A stretch of 58,828 nt of DNA from assembly GCA_910584785.1 (NCBI GenBank), contig CAJUDX010000015.1, forward strand, positions 1-58,828, written 5' to 3'. Source of the DNA: an uncultured Lachnospiraceae bacterium. Its GTDB lineage: Bacteria > Bacillota > Clostridia > Lachnospirales > Lachnospiraceae. The translations under genes and the position numbers were made by a program. Below are positions 6,496-14,883 of the stretch, in pieces (the first letter of the stretch is position 1; every line of letters starts with the position of its first letter). Below the pieces are notes generated by a model that was not told the origin of the DNA, did no database searches, and saw nothing but the letters and a program-made list of their open reading frames with translations.

Positions 6496-9162
6496 TTAAT
6501 TCCTTCCTTCCCGCAAAAGCTTCTGCGCCTGAATCAATATCGTGGGAAACAGCGCACAGACAAACACTGCCACTATCTCTGCCAGCTTTAAGTCTGCCGC
6601 CATAAACAGCCGCTGAAGCCCTGGCAGAAACAGCACGCCCGCCAAAAGCAACACTCCGGCCTCAAATGCCATAATACTGTATAAATTACTCCCCAGACCC
6701 AGACGGAGGATAGAATGTGCACTTCTGCAGTTAAAACCGTGAAACAGCCGCGCTAACGTAAGCGTAGTAAATGCCATGGTGGTTGCCACCCGCTCCGGTG
6801 TACGCATAAAATTCCCGCCATTTTCAAACAACACACCTGTTCCTGAAATTCCTCCCATCAGCCCCATATGATAGGCAGCCATCGTACACAGGGCAATAAG
6901 CACCCCCTGCACCAGCAAATCCTTTAAAAAATTTCCGTTTAATATCCCTTCCTTTCCCCTTCTTGGCGGCTGCCGCAAAAGCCCATCCTCCGGTGGCTCC
7001 ATCCCAATCGCCAGGGCAGGAAGCGAATCCGTTACCAGATTAATAAACAACAAATGCACAGGAAGAAACGGCATGGGAAACCCCATCAGCGAAGTATACA
7101 GCACGCAAAAAATCCCCGCCATATTTCCTGATAACAGAAAACCAATGGCATTTTTAATATTCCGGTATACATTACGCCCATTTGCCACTGCCTGAATAAT
7201 GGTGGAAAAGTTATCATCCGCCAAAATCATTGCCGCCGCCTCACGGCTGACCTGTGTTCCTCCCTTCCCCATGGCAATCCCAATATCTGCCGTCTTAAGC
7301 GCAGGCCCGTCATTCACCCCGTCGCCCGTCATTGCCGTAATCCGCCCCTTCTTCTGCCAGGCCTCAACAATTCTCAGCTTATGCTCCGGCGAAACCCTGG
7401 CGTAGACATCGATACGGTCAAGCTTTTCCAAAAGCTCCCTTTCCTCCATTTTCTCCAGCTCCGGTCCAGTCACTACCTCACCCCCCGGCTCCAAAATTCC
7501 CGCCTTGCGGGCAATGGAAGCCGCTGTTACCGGATGATCCCCCGTAATCATTACCGGTCGGATTCCCGCACCTTTTGCCGCCACAACCGCCGCCCTCGAT
7601 TCCGGTCGGAGCGGGTCGGTAAGCGCTGCCATTCCCAAAAAAGTCAATCCCTTCTCCCAATCTCTCTGCCCTTTGCTCCGTTCTTTCGCCTTATCCGATT
7701 CATCCTCTTCTCCCTCGTCCCAAAGCCTGCCATCCTCCAATTCCCGGTAAGCAAAGGCCAGGACACGCATCCCTTCCCTTCCCCACTGCTGACTCTTTTC
7801 CTTTAATTTCCTGATATCCTCCCCAGATAATTCCTTACTTCCCCCCTTTCCAATCGTTCTTTTACAGCAGGTCAATATTGACTCCAATCCTCCCTTGGCA
7901 AAAATAACCTCCTTCCCCGTTTCCCTGTCCAAACACCACACACTCATTCTTTTCCGCCCCGAATCAAATGGTTTCTCTCCCTTGCGCGGAAACCTCTGCC
8001 GAATAAGTTCCGTCAGAGCCCCCGCCTGCGCCGCTCCCCGGTAAAGCGCCGCTTCCGTGGGCTCACCTGCCTGCTCTGTCGCATTATTCGCTAACACAGC
8101 TGCCCTCCAGAGAAGCTCCTCGCCTTCCTCTCCAGGACAATAAAATTCTTCCACTTCCATCCTGTTTTGTGTCAGTGTCCCGGTCTTATCCGTACAAATT
8201 ACTGAAACACACCCCAGGCTTTCCACTGCCTTCAAATCCTTAATAATCGCATTTTCCCTCGCCATCTTCTGTGTTCCCATCGCCTGGACAATGGTAACAA
8301 TTGACCCAAGCGCTTCAGGAATCGCCGCAACCGCAAGTGCCACCGCAAACATTACCGCATTAAGCAGAGATTCCCCACGATAAATATCCATCCAAAACAC
8401 CAGAACACAAACCACTAAAATTCCCAGTGCCAGCCTTCCCGAAAACTGATCCAGGCTATGTTCTAACGGTGTCCTCTTCTCCTCCGTTTTATTCATCAAA
8501 CCGGCAATCTGCCCAAGCTCTGTATTCATCCCTGTCGAAGTGACCACAGCCACCCCGCGCCCTCCGGTAACTAAAGACCCGGAAAACACCATATTACTCC
8601 GGCTTGCCAGGGGAACCTCCTCTTCCTTGAGCATGCGGATTTCCTTCTCCACCTCCTGAGCCTCTCCAGTAAGCGAACTTTCATTTACCCGAAGATCCAC
8701 AACCTCCAGAAGCCGTCCGTCCGCCGCCGCCAAATCCCCGGTTTCCAACACTAAAATATCCCCCGGAACCACATCCGCTGCCGCAATCCTCTCTCGTTTC
8801 CCCTCACGGATAACCTTAGCCTCTGGTGCTGAAAGTGCCTGCAGCCCGTCCAGAGACTTCTGCGCCTTCTGATGCTCCACCGTCCCCAGCACCGCATTCA
8901 AAAGCAGCACTGCTCCAATCACCACCGCACTTTCCCCGTTATCTGTCATCGCTGAAACTACCGCTGCCGCAATCAAAATCCAAACCAGCAAATCCCGAAA
9001 CTGCTCCAAAAATACCCGAAACCAGCTCTTTCTCTTCTTTTTTCGGATTTGATTTTTTCCATACTCTTTAAGCCTCCTCTGTGCCTCCTGAGCGGAAAGC
9101 CCCTGACGGTCACTCCCAATCTCCTCAAGCACCCTCTGCGAATTTAGACGATACCACTCCAT
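6496..9162 (-). CDS. Calcium-type P-type ATPase (P2 family)
   Basis: Membrane cation pump, 888 aa from Met at 9162. Order: cation-ATPase N-terminal domain, actuator domain with SLTGEA, transmembrane segment 4, phosphorylation motif DKTGTLTQN, nucleotide-binding domain, hinge TGDGVNDGPALK, then a C-terminal transmembrane bundle. TM4 reads PEALG where sarcoplasmic-type pumps have PEGLP; the ion-binding Glu is kept. NLVTDSLPALAIG in TM6 fits calcium/manganese P2 pumps, but the ion cannot be fixed by eye. The start is uncertain: the reading frame is open to 9228, but no good RBS precedes that ATG, and the family normally begins near MEWYRLN. Monocistronic, divergent from luxS. Confidence 0.9.
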   Translation of the reverse strand: MEWYRLNSQRVLEEIGSDRQGLSAQEAQRRLKEYGKNQIRKKKRKSWFRVFLEQFRDLLVWILIAAAVVSAMTDNGESAVVIGAVLLLNAVLGTVEHQKAQKSLDGLQALSAPEAKVIREGKRERIAAADVVPGDILVLETGDLAAADGRLLEVVDLRVNESSLTGEAQEVEKEIRMLKEEEVPLASRSNMVFSGSLVTGGRGVAVVTSTGMNTELGQIAGLMNKTEEKRTPLEHSLDQFSGRLALGILVVCVLVFWMDIYRGESLLNAVMFAVALAVAAIPEALGSIVTIVQAMGTQKMARENAIIKDLKAVESLGCVSVICTDKTGTLTQNRMEVEEFYCPGEEGEELLWRAAVLANNATEQAGEPTEAALYRGAAQAGALTELIRQRFPRKGEKPFDSGRKRMSVWCLDRETGKEVIFAKGGLESILTCCKRTIGKGGSKELSGEDIRKLKEKSQQWGREGMRVLAFAYRELEDGRLWDEGEEDESDKAKERSKGQRDWEKGLTFLGMAALTDPLRPESRAAVVAAKGAGIRPVMITGDHPVTAASIARKAGILEPGGEVVTGPELEKMEERELLEKLDRIDVYARVSPEHKLRIVEAWQKKGRITAMTGDGVNDGPALKTADIGIAMGKGGTQVSREAAAMILADDNFSTIIQAVANGRNVYRNIKNAIGFLLSGNMAGIFCVLYTSLMGFPMPFLPVHLLFINLVTDSLPALAIGMEPPEDGLLRQPPRRGKEGILNGNFLKDLLVQGVLIALCTMAAYHMGLMGGISGTGVLFENGGNFMRTPERVATTMAFTTLTLARLFHGFNCRSAHSILRLGLGSNLYSIMAFEAGVLLLAGVLFLPGLQRLFMAADLKLAEIVAVFVCALFPTILIQAQKLLREGRN

Positions 9163-9303
9163 CTTATCCACTGCTATTTCCCGACCTTTATGCAATCCTC
9201 CCTTAAAGATATTGAAATCTCTCACCATTCAGAACCAGGAAAAGCAGAAGGTGAGAAATCTGCTGGAAAAAGGGTGGAAGAAAAGCGTTTCACCCATATC
9301 TGC

Positions 9304-9359
9304 TTGTACCCAAAGGATATGATATGCTGTGAAACGTGCACGGAATGGAAGAAAACATG
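9304..9359 (+). repeat. 56-nt leader element, copy A (upstream of luxS)
   Basis: Same length and register as the leaders of metK (16072-16127) and the pyrophosphatase gene (37017-37072), with about 7 differences from the latter. Shared blocks are CCAAAGG, GATATGC, GTGAAAC, TGCAC and GAATGG, then a GGARGAAA Shine-Dalgarno and ATG. CTGTG and CACRG can pair around AAAC(R)TG. Here the ATG (9357) opens only a 19-codon ORF. The region 9163-9555 otherwise holds promoter sequence for the divergent genes. Confidence 0.85.
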
Positions 9360-9416
9360 AATAAAAAAATTTTCATAGCTTTTCTAAACCTATCAATCGT
9401 GTTATACTTTTCATAG
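9357..9416 (+). CDS. Possible 19-aa hydrophobic leader peptide
   Basis: The ATG of leader-element copy A, with GGAAGAAAAC just upstream as a plausible RBS, opens a 19-codon frame MNKKIFIAFLNLSIVLYFS ending at TAG (9414-9416). The product would have two lysines followed by a hydrophobic stretch, like a tiny membrane peptide or a truncated signal sequence. Because the start codon aligns exactly with the real start codons of metK and the pyrophosphatase gene, it may be genuinely translated. It could equally be the decayed 5' end of a lost gene. An extended -10 lies inside its 3' part. Confidence 0.35.
   Translation: MNKKIFIAFLNLSIVLYFS
9400..9408 (+). promoter_or_regulatory. Candidate extended -10 promoter for luxS
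   Basis: TGTTATACT is a good extended -10 about 145 nt before luxS. The -35 region is poor (TTTTCT), as extended -10 promoters tolerate. It overlaps the end of the 19-codon ORF. Confidence 0.4.
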
Positions 9417-9555
9417 GGTTTTAACCAGGGATTTACCTTGCTGTTTTTCTAATGTTTGGCAATATTTTTTTGCTTGAAATTTTTTCATTAGCTTTTTCAT
9501 AAGCCAAAAGAAACCCTTCACAAATAAACATTATGCTCAAAAGAAAGGATAAGTT

Positions 9556-10035
9556 ATGGAAAAAATCACCAGTTTTACCATTAATCATCTCTCCCTCCTC
9601 CCAGGCCTCTATGTTTCCCGCAAAGATATGGCAGGGGAATCCACCATCACCACCTTCGATCTTCGCATGACCCGCCCAAACTTTGAACCTGTTATGAATA
9701 CAGCGGAAATCCATACCATAGAACACCTGGGAGCGACTTTTTTGCGAAACCATCCCGTTTATGCCTCCCGGATTCTTTACTTCGGTCCCATGGGATGCCG
9801 CACAGGATTCTACCTGCTGCTAGGCGGAGATTATACATCAAAAGACATCCTTCCTCTCATACGGGAAATGTTTGCCTTCATTCATAACTTTGAAGGCGAA
9901 GTGCCCGGAGCTGCGGCAAGGGATTGCGGCAACTATCTGGACATGAATCTGCCGATGGCAAAATACCTGGCTGGAAAATTTCTCAATGAAGTGCTGGAAA
10001 ATATCACCGAAGAACGATTAACTTACCCTGAATAA
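9556..10035 (+). CDS. luxS: S-ribosylhomocysteine lyase
   Basis: Cleaves S-ribosylhomocysteine to homocysteine and DPD (the AI-2 precursor) in the activated-methyl cycle; 159 aa, a normal length. The metal site is intact: His-53 and His-57 in HTIEH plus Cys-124 in ARDCGNY. The catalytic Cys-81 lies in GPMGCRTGF. Start: AAAGGA ends 8 nt before the ATG. It has a long (about 200-nt) leader region that includes copy A of the leader element also found before metK, whose product SAM feeds this pathway. It is monocistronic and followed by a long hairpin. Divergent from the P-type ATPase gene. Confidence 0.97.
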   Translation: MEKITSFTINHLSLLPGLYVSRKDMAGESTITTFDLRMTRPNFEPVMNTAEIHTIEHLGATFLRNHPVYASRILYFGPMGCRTGFYLLLGGDYTSKDILPLIREMFAFIHNFEGEVPGAAARDCGNYLDMNLPMAKYLAGKFLNEVLENITEERLTYPE

Positions 10036-10048
10036 AGAAAAAACACTA

Positions 10049-10087
10049 CCCGTGTTCTGTCTGCATTATATTCAGGCAGAACACGGG
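10049..10087 (+). terminator. Terminator hairpin of luxS
   Basis: CCCGTGTTCTGTCTG pairs with CAGGCAGAACACGGG (15 bp, one G-U) around a short loop. Only a weak U-run (ATCTTATTTG) follows, so efficiency is uncertain. Confidence 0.7.
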
Positions 10088-10224
10088 ATCTTATTTGAAA
10101 ATTGCTTTCTCCCCCAAAAAATCCAAGGCCGCTAACCCTTTAGCGCCCCCGAATCCTTATCACATATTCTTTAACCTATTAATCATCAATATCATCACCT
10201 GCAAAGCCTGGCAAATGTACTTTT

Positions 10225-12090
10225 TCATTTCTCATCATCCGCCAAAACAGTTTTCCCCATAAATACCACAATCGTCCGTGGCTGTACCATAAAGAATTTT
10301 TGTTTTTCCAGACATTTTTCCTCTCCTTCAGGGTAAAATCCATTGACCTCTTTTGCATTGGTGTCAAAGACAACATGCCATTTCATCCCTTTAGGAAGAT
10401 TGGGCAGGGAAAATTCATGGGGCTCCCAGTGCATATTATAGGCAACAAAAAAGCAATCATCTTCTTCCTTCCCCTCCTGTGCCGTATAACTGCCGCAATA
10501 TAATATCCCCAACTGCCTGCGGAAGTTTTCAAAAGAGGGACACCAGGCCTTTGTCCCATGGTAGGATACATCCGGCATCCCGCAGGAAAGATAGTCCAGT
10601 CCCTTAGGCTCCTGGGCCAGATGGAAGATGGGATGTTTTTTGCGAAACCGTATTGCCGCCTTGGCAAAGTCCAGGATATCTTTATTGGTCTTTACCTGAT
10701 TCCAGTTCAGCCAGGAAATCTCATTATCCTGGCACCAGGCATTATTATTTCCGCTTTGGCTATTTCCAAATTCATCACCTGCAAGAATCAGCGGTGTTCC
10801 CTGGCTTAACATGGTCATCAGCCAGGAATTTCGAATTTGCCTGCGGCGCATTTCCACTACTTTTTTCTTTTTACATGGACCTTCCACCCCGCAGTTCCAG
10901 GAATAGTTATTATCTGTGCCGTCCTGGTTATTTTCTCCATTGGCTTCATTATGCTTAGTATCATAGGAGACATTATCCATCATCGTAAAACCATTGACAT
11001 TTGCCATGTAATTAATCACTGCATACTCGTTTGGATTTTGGCGGGTATGGAAGATCAGAGCATTTAATTGATTTTCGTCTCCCTTGAGCAGGCGACGCAT
11101 CGCCTGGGCAAACTGATCATGATAAACCGCCAAATGACGGTACTTCCCCTTTGGCGCGCCTTCCCAGCAGGGAGCGAAAAGCTTAATCTTACTTAAGTAG
11201 GGATCGCTTGCCAAAAATCGGGTTGGGGCAGAGCCAACTAAGTGAATACCGTCAACATGGTATTCTCCTGCCCAAAAACGCAGAACATCCAGCACCTGGC
11301 TTTCCGGTTCATTTCCGGAAAAGAATAAATCAATAATCACTTCCATCCCGGCCCGGTGGAAGGCCTTTACCATATCTTTAAACTCCCAGCCAGGATACTT
11401 TTCCTTTGCCGAAGTATACGCAGCTTTTGGAGCGAAGGAGAGCGCGGGGATAAATCCCCAGTAATTCAGGGTTTTCTGTTCCTCCTCTTCCTTTGCATCC
11501 AGCTTCCAGATTTTCTGTTCTCTGGGCAATACCTCCTGAAATTCCACAGGGGGAAGCAGTTCGACTGCGGTAATGCCCAGGTCCTGAAGATAGGGAATCT
11601 TTTCCGTGATTCCGGCAAACGTTCCCTTCGCCTTAACTTTGGATGATGAATGTCGGGTAAAGCCACGGGGATGGAGACGGTAAATTACCATATCCTCATA
11701 CGCTAACCTGGGACTTACATCATCCTCCCAGTTATATTCTTTTTCGGAAAGTATTGCATAAAGAACCGTTTGCTCCTTAGCGTCCTCCCCCCACACCTCT
11801 CGCCCGGTAAAATGTCGGCCATAAGGGTCCTCCTTTAAAACACCGTCCATCTGGCAGGCATACTGCAAACCCCGGAAATCGCCGGACAGGGTAATATTCC
11901 ACACATCGCCGATTTTGTCTTCGTTTTCAAACGCTATAGTCTGTACCGGTTCCTGTTTCCCTTTTTGAAAAAAAACCAGGCTGCAGCTTTCGCACGGGGA
12001 AGCAATGGAGAAATGCATTCCGGTTTCTGTCTTTACTGCTCCCATGGGGTATAGCCGCGGTTCTTCCTTTCTCTTTGTTAATCGCTCCAT
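10225..12090 (-). CDS. GH13 glycogen-debranching-like protein, probable pseudoenzyme
   Basis: 621 aa. An N-terminal CBM48-like domain (about 12-100) is followed by a GH13 barrel closest to GlgX/isoamylase debranching enzymes. The substrate-contact stretch at 380-404 (from HNEANGEN to CGVEG) is almost perfectly conserved. The catalytic regions are not. Region I reads DLFFSGN (254-260) instead of DVVFNH. Region II reads VDGIHLV (279-285), with Val where the nucleophile Asp should be. Region III reads LFAPCWE without the acid Glu. Region IV reads NVNGFT (364-369) instead of AHDGFT. All three catalytic carboxylates are therefore missing. It may be a glycan-binding or regulatory protein (inference). 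RBS GGGAG precedes the ATG. It follows the ABC-F gene by 17 nt. Confidence 0.85.
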   Translation of the reverse strand: MERLTKRKEEPRLYPMGAVKTETGMHFSIASPCESCSLVFFQKGKQEPVQTIAFENEDKIGDVWNITLSGDFRGLQYACQMDGVLKEDPYGRHFTGREVWGEDAKEQTVLYAILSEKEYNWEDDVSPRLAYEDMVIYRLHPRGFTRHSSSKVKAKGTFAGITEKIPYLQDLGITAVELLPPVEFQEVLPREQKIWKLDAKEEEEQKTLNYWGFIPALSFAPKAAYTSAKEKYPGWEFKDMVKAFHRAGMEVIIDLFFSGNEPESQVLDVLRFWAGEYHVDGIHLVGSAPTRFLASDPYLSKIKLFAPCWEGAPKGKYRHLAVYHDQFAQAMRRLLKGDENQLNALIFHTRQNPNEYAVINYMANVNGFTMMDNVSYDTKHNEANGENNQDGTDNNYSWNCGVEGPCKKKKVVEMRRRQIRNSWLMTMLSQGTPLILAGDEFGNSQSGNNNAWCQDNEISWLNWNQVKTNKDILDFAKAAIRFRKKHPIFHLAQEPKGLDYLSCGMPDVSYHGTKAWCPSFENFRRQLGILYCGSYTAQEGKEEDDCFFVAYNMHWEPHEFSLPNLPKGMKWHVVFDTNAKEVNGFYPEGEEKCLEKQKFFMVQPRTIVVFMGKTVLADDEK

Positions 12091-12107
12091 GTAGTCTCCC
12101 TTCCAGT

Positions 12108-13925
12108 TTATTTCTGGGCAGCAATCTGTTCCGCCAGATGACTTAAATACATCCAGCGTTCCATCTTATCCTCCAGAATACTTTCTGTTTTCTCTTTTTC
12201 TGCCATAATTTCCTGAAGTTTGCTGTAACTGCTGGAAGCATTCTCCATCGCTTTTTCCAACTGGCCTAATGCTTCCTCCAAACCGGCAATTTCGTCCTCA
12301 ATATGTTCCCACTCTCTTTGTTCTTTATACGTAAATTTCAGCTTCTGCACAAGGTTTTGGCGGTCCTTTGTTTTTGCTTTCTCCTTTTGCTGTGTTTTTT
12401 CCGACGAAGCCCGCACCTCTTTTTCTTTCTTGGCGTCCATCCTTAGCCGAGCCGCCTGATAATCTGTAAAGCCGCCCTCATACTGGCGCACCTTTCCCTC
12501 TCCCTCCAGGGCAAATATCCGCTGTACCACCCGATCCAGAAAATACCGGTCATGGGATACGGTAATCACAATTCCCTGGAAGCTGTCCAGATAATCTTCC
12601 AGTATCGTTAATGTCTGAATGTCCAAATCGTTCGTCGGCTCGTCCAGCATCAGCACATTGGGCGTATCCATCAGCACCCGGAGCAGATAAAGCCTTCGAC
12701 GTTCTCCTCCGGAAAGCTTTCCAATCACAGTGTACTGCATCGAAGAGGGAAAAAGAAATCGTTCAAGCATCTGGCTTGCACTTACACTGCCGTCCTTTGT
12801 CCTTACATACTCCCCGGCCTGACGGATGTAGTCAATCACCCGGCAGGATAAATCCATCGTTTCATTTTCCTGCGAAAAATAGCCCAGCTTTACGGTCTGT
12901 CCGATTTCTACACTTCCCGCATCCGGCTTTACCCATCCGGCAATCATATTTAACAAGGTAGACTTCCCCGCCCCGTTTGGGCCGATAATGCCGATGCGGT
13001 CATTTTTCAGAAAAATATAAGTAAAATCTTCAACCAGCTTCTTTTCTCCAAACGCCTTGCACAGCCCGGAAAGTTCCACTGTGCTCCGTCCCAGGCGGGT
13101 GGAAACCGATTCCATCTCCACCTGCTGGTCTATCTGTGGTCCCTGTTTATCTCTAAGGGCCTCGTACCGCTGAATATGGGCCTTCTGCTTCGTTGTTCTG
13201 GCTCTGGCTCCCCTCTGCATCCATGCCAGCTCGACTTTAAGAATCGACTGCCGTTTACGCTCTGAAGCCTGCTCCATATCCAAACGTTCAGCCTTTCTCT
13301 GCAAAAACTCCTCATAATTTCCGTTATAACGGTAGAGCTTGCCCTTATCCAGCTCCACAATGCGGTTTGTCACACTGTCCAGAAAGTATCTGTCATGCGT
13401 TACCATAAACAGAGCGCCTTTTAATTTCTTTAAATACTCCTCCAGCCAGTCCGCCATCTCACTGTCTAAGTGGTTCGTCGGCTCATCCAGGATTAAGATA
13501 TCTGCCTGTGAAAGCAATACCGAGGCCAGGGCCACACGCTTTCTCTGTCCGCCGGATAAATGTTCCAGCAGAGCATCATGCTGATTGATTCCCAATTTGT
13601 TTAACATCGCCTTGGCCTGGGCTTCCAAATCCCACACCTGTCCATACCCCTGATTTTCCCTGAGCACTGCCTCCAGCACCTTTTCATTCTCCCGGAATAC
13701 AGGGTTTTGGGGAAGAAAACGGATGGACAGGTTATTTCCCCGCGCCACATAGCCCTCATCCGCCTCCTCAAGTCCGGCGGCAATCCGAAGAAGCGTGGAT
13801 TTCCCGGTCCCGTTAATCCCAATCAGACCTATCTTATCGCCTTCCTCCAGAAAAAAACTCGCATCATCAAATAATAACCGCTCTGTATAGGTTTTTTTCA
13901 AGTGTTCTATGGTAATAAAATTCAT
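12108..13925 (-). CDS. ABC-F family ATPase (Uup-like)
   Basis: Soluble tandem ABC ATPase, 605 aa, without membrane segments. The first cassette has GINGTGKST, LSGGQRKR and ILDEPTNHLD; the second has GPNGAGKST, LSGGERRR and LDEPTNDLD. A charged linker joins them, and a coiled-coil of about 100 residues ends the protein, as in Uup. ABC-F proteins act on the ribosome; Uup-type members are also linked to DNA-intermediate stability. No resistance-type features such as an extended PtIM were obvious. The start at 13925 (MNFITIEHL) overlaps the xth stop codon as ATGA, so it is translationally coupled to xth. The GH13-like gene follows at 17 nt. Confidence 0.92.
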   Translation of the reverse strand: MNFITIEHLKKTYTERLLFDDASFFLEEGDKIGLIGINGTGKSTLLRIAAGLEEADEGYVARGNNLSIRFLPQNPVFRENEKVLEAVLRENQGYGQVWDLEAQAKAMLNKLGINQHDALLEHLSGGQRKRVALASVLLSQADILILDEPTNHLDSEMADWLEEYLKKLKGALFMVTHDRYFLDSVTNRIVELDKGKLYRYNGNYEEFLQRKAERLDMEQASERKRQSILKVELAWMQRGARARTTKQKAHIQRYEALRDKQGPQIDQQVEMESVSTRLGRSTVELSGLCKAFGEKKLVEDFTYIFLKNDRIGIIGPNGAGKSTLLNMIAGWVKPDAGSVEIGQTVKLGYFSQENETMDLSCRVIDYIRQAGEYVRTKDGSVSASQMLERFLFPSSMQYTVIGKLSGGERRRLYLLRVLMDTPNVLMLDEPTNDLDIQTLTILEDYLDSFQGIVITVSHDRYFLDRVVQRIFALEGEGKVRQYEGGFTDYQAARLRMDAKKEKEVRASSEKTQQKEKAKTKDRQNLVQKLKFTYKEQREWEHIEDEIAGLEEALGQLEKAMENASSSYSKLQEIMAEKEKTESILEDKMERWMYLSHLAEQIAAQK

Positions 13926-14701
13926 CCTTCTTTTTTCTCCCCCTCTTCCCACAGGGTCAGTTCAATCGGACAGTGGTCAGAGCCAAGAATTTCCGTATGA
14001 ATCGCCGCCCCGGCAAGGCGGTCTTTTAATGCCTTCGATACGCAGAAATAGTCAATCCTCCAGCCGATATTCTTCGCCCTCGCCGAAAAGCGATAGGACC
14101 ACCAGGAATAAATTCCTTCTTTCTCAGGATAAAAATAACGGTAACTGTCAATAAAACCTGCATCTAAAAGCGCGCTAAACTTTCCCCGCTCTTCATCCGT
14201 AAAACCAGGACTCTGGCGGTTTGTCTTGGGATTTTTTAAGTCAATTTCTTTATGGGCCACATTTAAGTCACCGCAGAAAATCACGGGCTTTTTCTGTTCT
14301 AAGGTTTTAATATAGTTGCGAAAAGCATCCTCCCAGCGCAGCCGGTAATCCAGGCGGGCAAGTTTGTCCTGGGTATTGGGAGTATAACAGGTAACAACAT
14401 AATATACCGGAAATTCTGCAGTAATCACCCTTCCTTCATGATCGTGTTCCTCAACCCCAATCCCATACGTCACAGAAATCGGCTCTTCCTTAGTAAACAT
14501 CGCAGTTCCCGAATAACCCTTTTTCTCGGCATAGTTCCAGTACTGGTGATAGTCCGGCAAATCCAGATTAATCTGTCCCTCCTGGAGCTTACTCTCCTGA
14601 ATGCAGAAAATATCTGCGCCGCTTTCTTCCATATACGTTAAAAATCCCTTTCCCACACAGGCCCTGAGACCGTTTACATTCCAGGATATCAGTTTTTTCA
14701 T
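13922..14701 (-). CDS. xth: Exodeoxyribonuclease III
   Basis: Apurinic/apyrimidinic endonuclease and 3'-5' exonuclease of base-excision repair, 259 aa. Family motifs are complete: SWNVNGLRA at the N-terminus, IQESKL (metal Glu), the CGDLNVAH catalytic Asp/Asn pair, WRIDYF and the terminal GSDHCP with the catalytic Asp-His. It resembles the Bacillus ExoA branch. RBS GAGGAGG stands 4 nt before the ATG. First gene of a three-gene run with the ABC-F and GH13-like genes; the stop codon overlaps the ABC-F start by 4 nt. A TATAAT at 14748-14753 (minus strand) could serve as its -10, though the -35 is weak. Confidence 0.96.
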   Translation of the reverse strand: MKKLISWNVNGLRACVGKGFLTYMEESGADIFCIQESKLQEGQINLDLPDYHQYWNYAEKKGYSGTAMFTKEEPISVTYGIGVEEHDHEGRVITAEFPVYYVVTCYTPNTQDKLARLDYRLRWEDAFRNYIKTLEQKKPVIFCGDLNVAHKEIDLKNPKTNRQSPGFTDEERGKFSALLDAGFIDSYRYFYPEKEGIYSWWSYRFSARAKNIGWRIDYFCVSKALKDRLAGAAIHTEILGSDHCPIELTLWEEGEKKEG

Positions 14702-14778
14702 GCTGTCCTCCTCAATGGTTTGTTCGATATTTCACCCATACATCTAAATTATATCATTCCCCACCCCAAAAGAAAAGA

Positions 14779-14820
14779 AAAACTTCCCACAAATCAACCT
14801 GTGGAAAGTTTTTCTTTTTC
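14779..14820 (-). terminator. Terminator downstream of metK
   Basis: In minus-strand RNA, ACTTTCCACA pairs with TGTGGGAAGT (one U-G) around an 8-nt loop, followed by TTTTTC and further T-rich sequence. It ends the metK transcript before xth. The plus strand also has T-tracts, so it may work both ways. Confidence 0.75.
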
Positions 14821-14883
14821 TATTCTGTCAAATATTCAATATCCGCCCTGTCGGGCTGCTTTCTTATCTGCTTTGCAATTATC

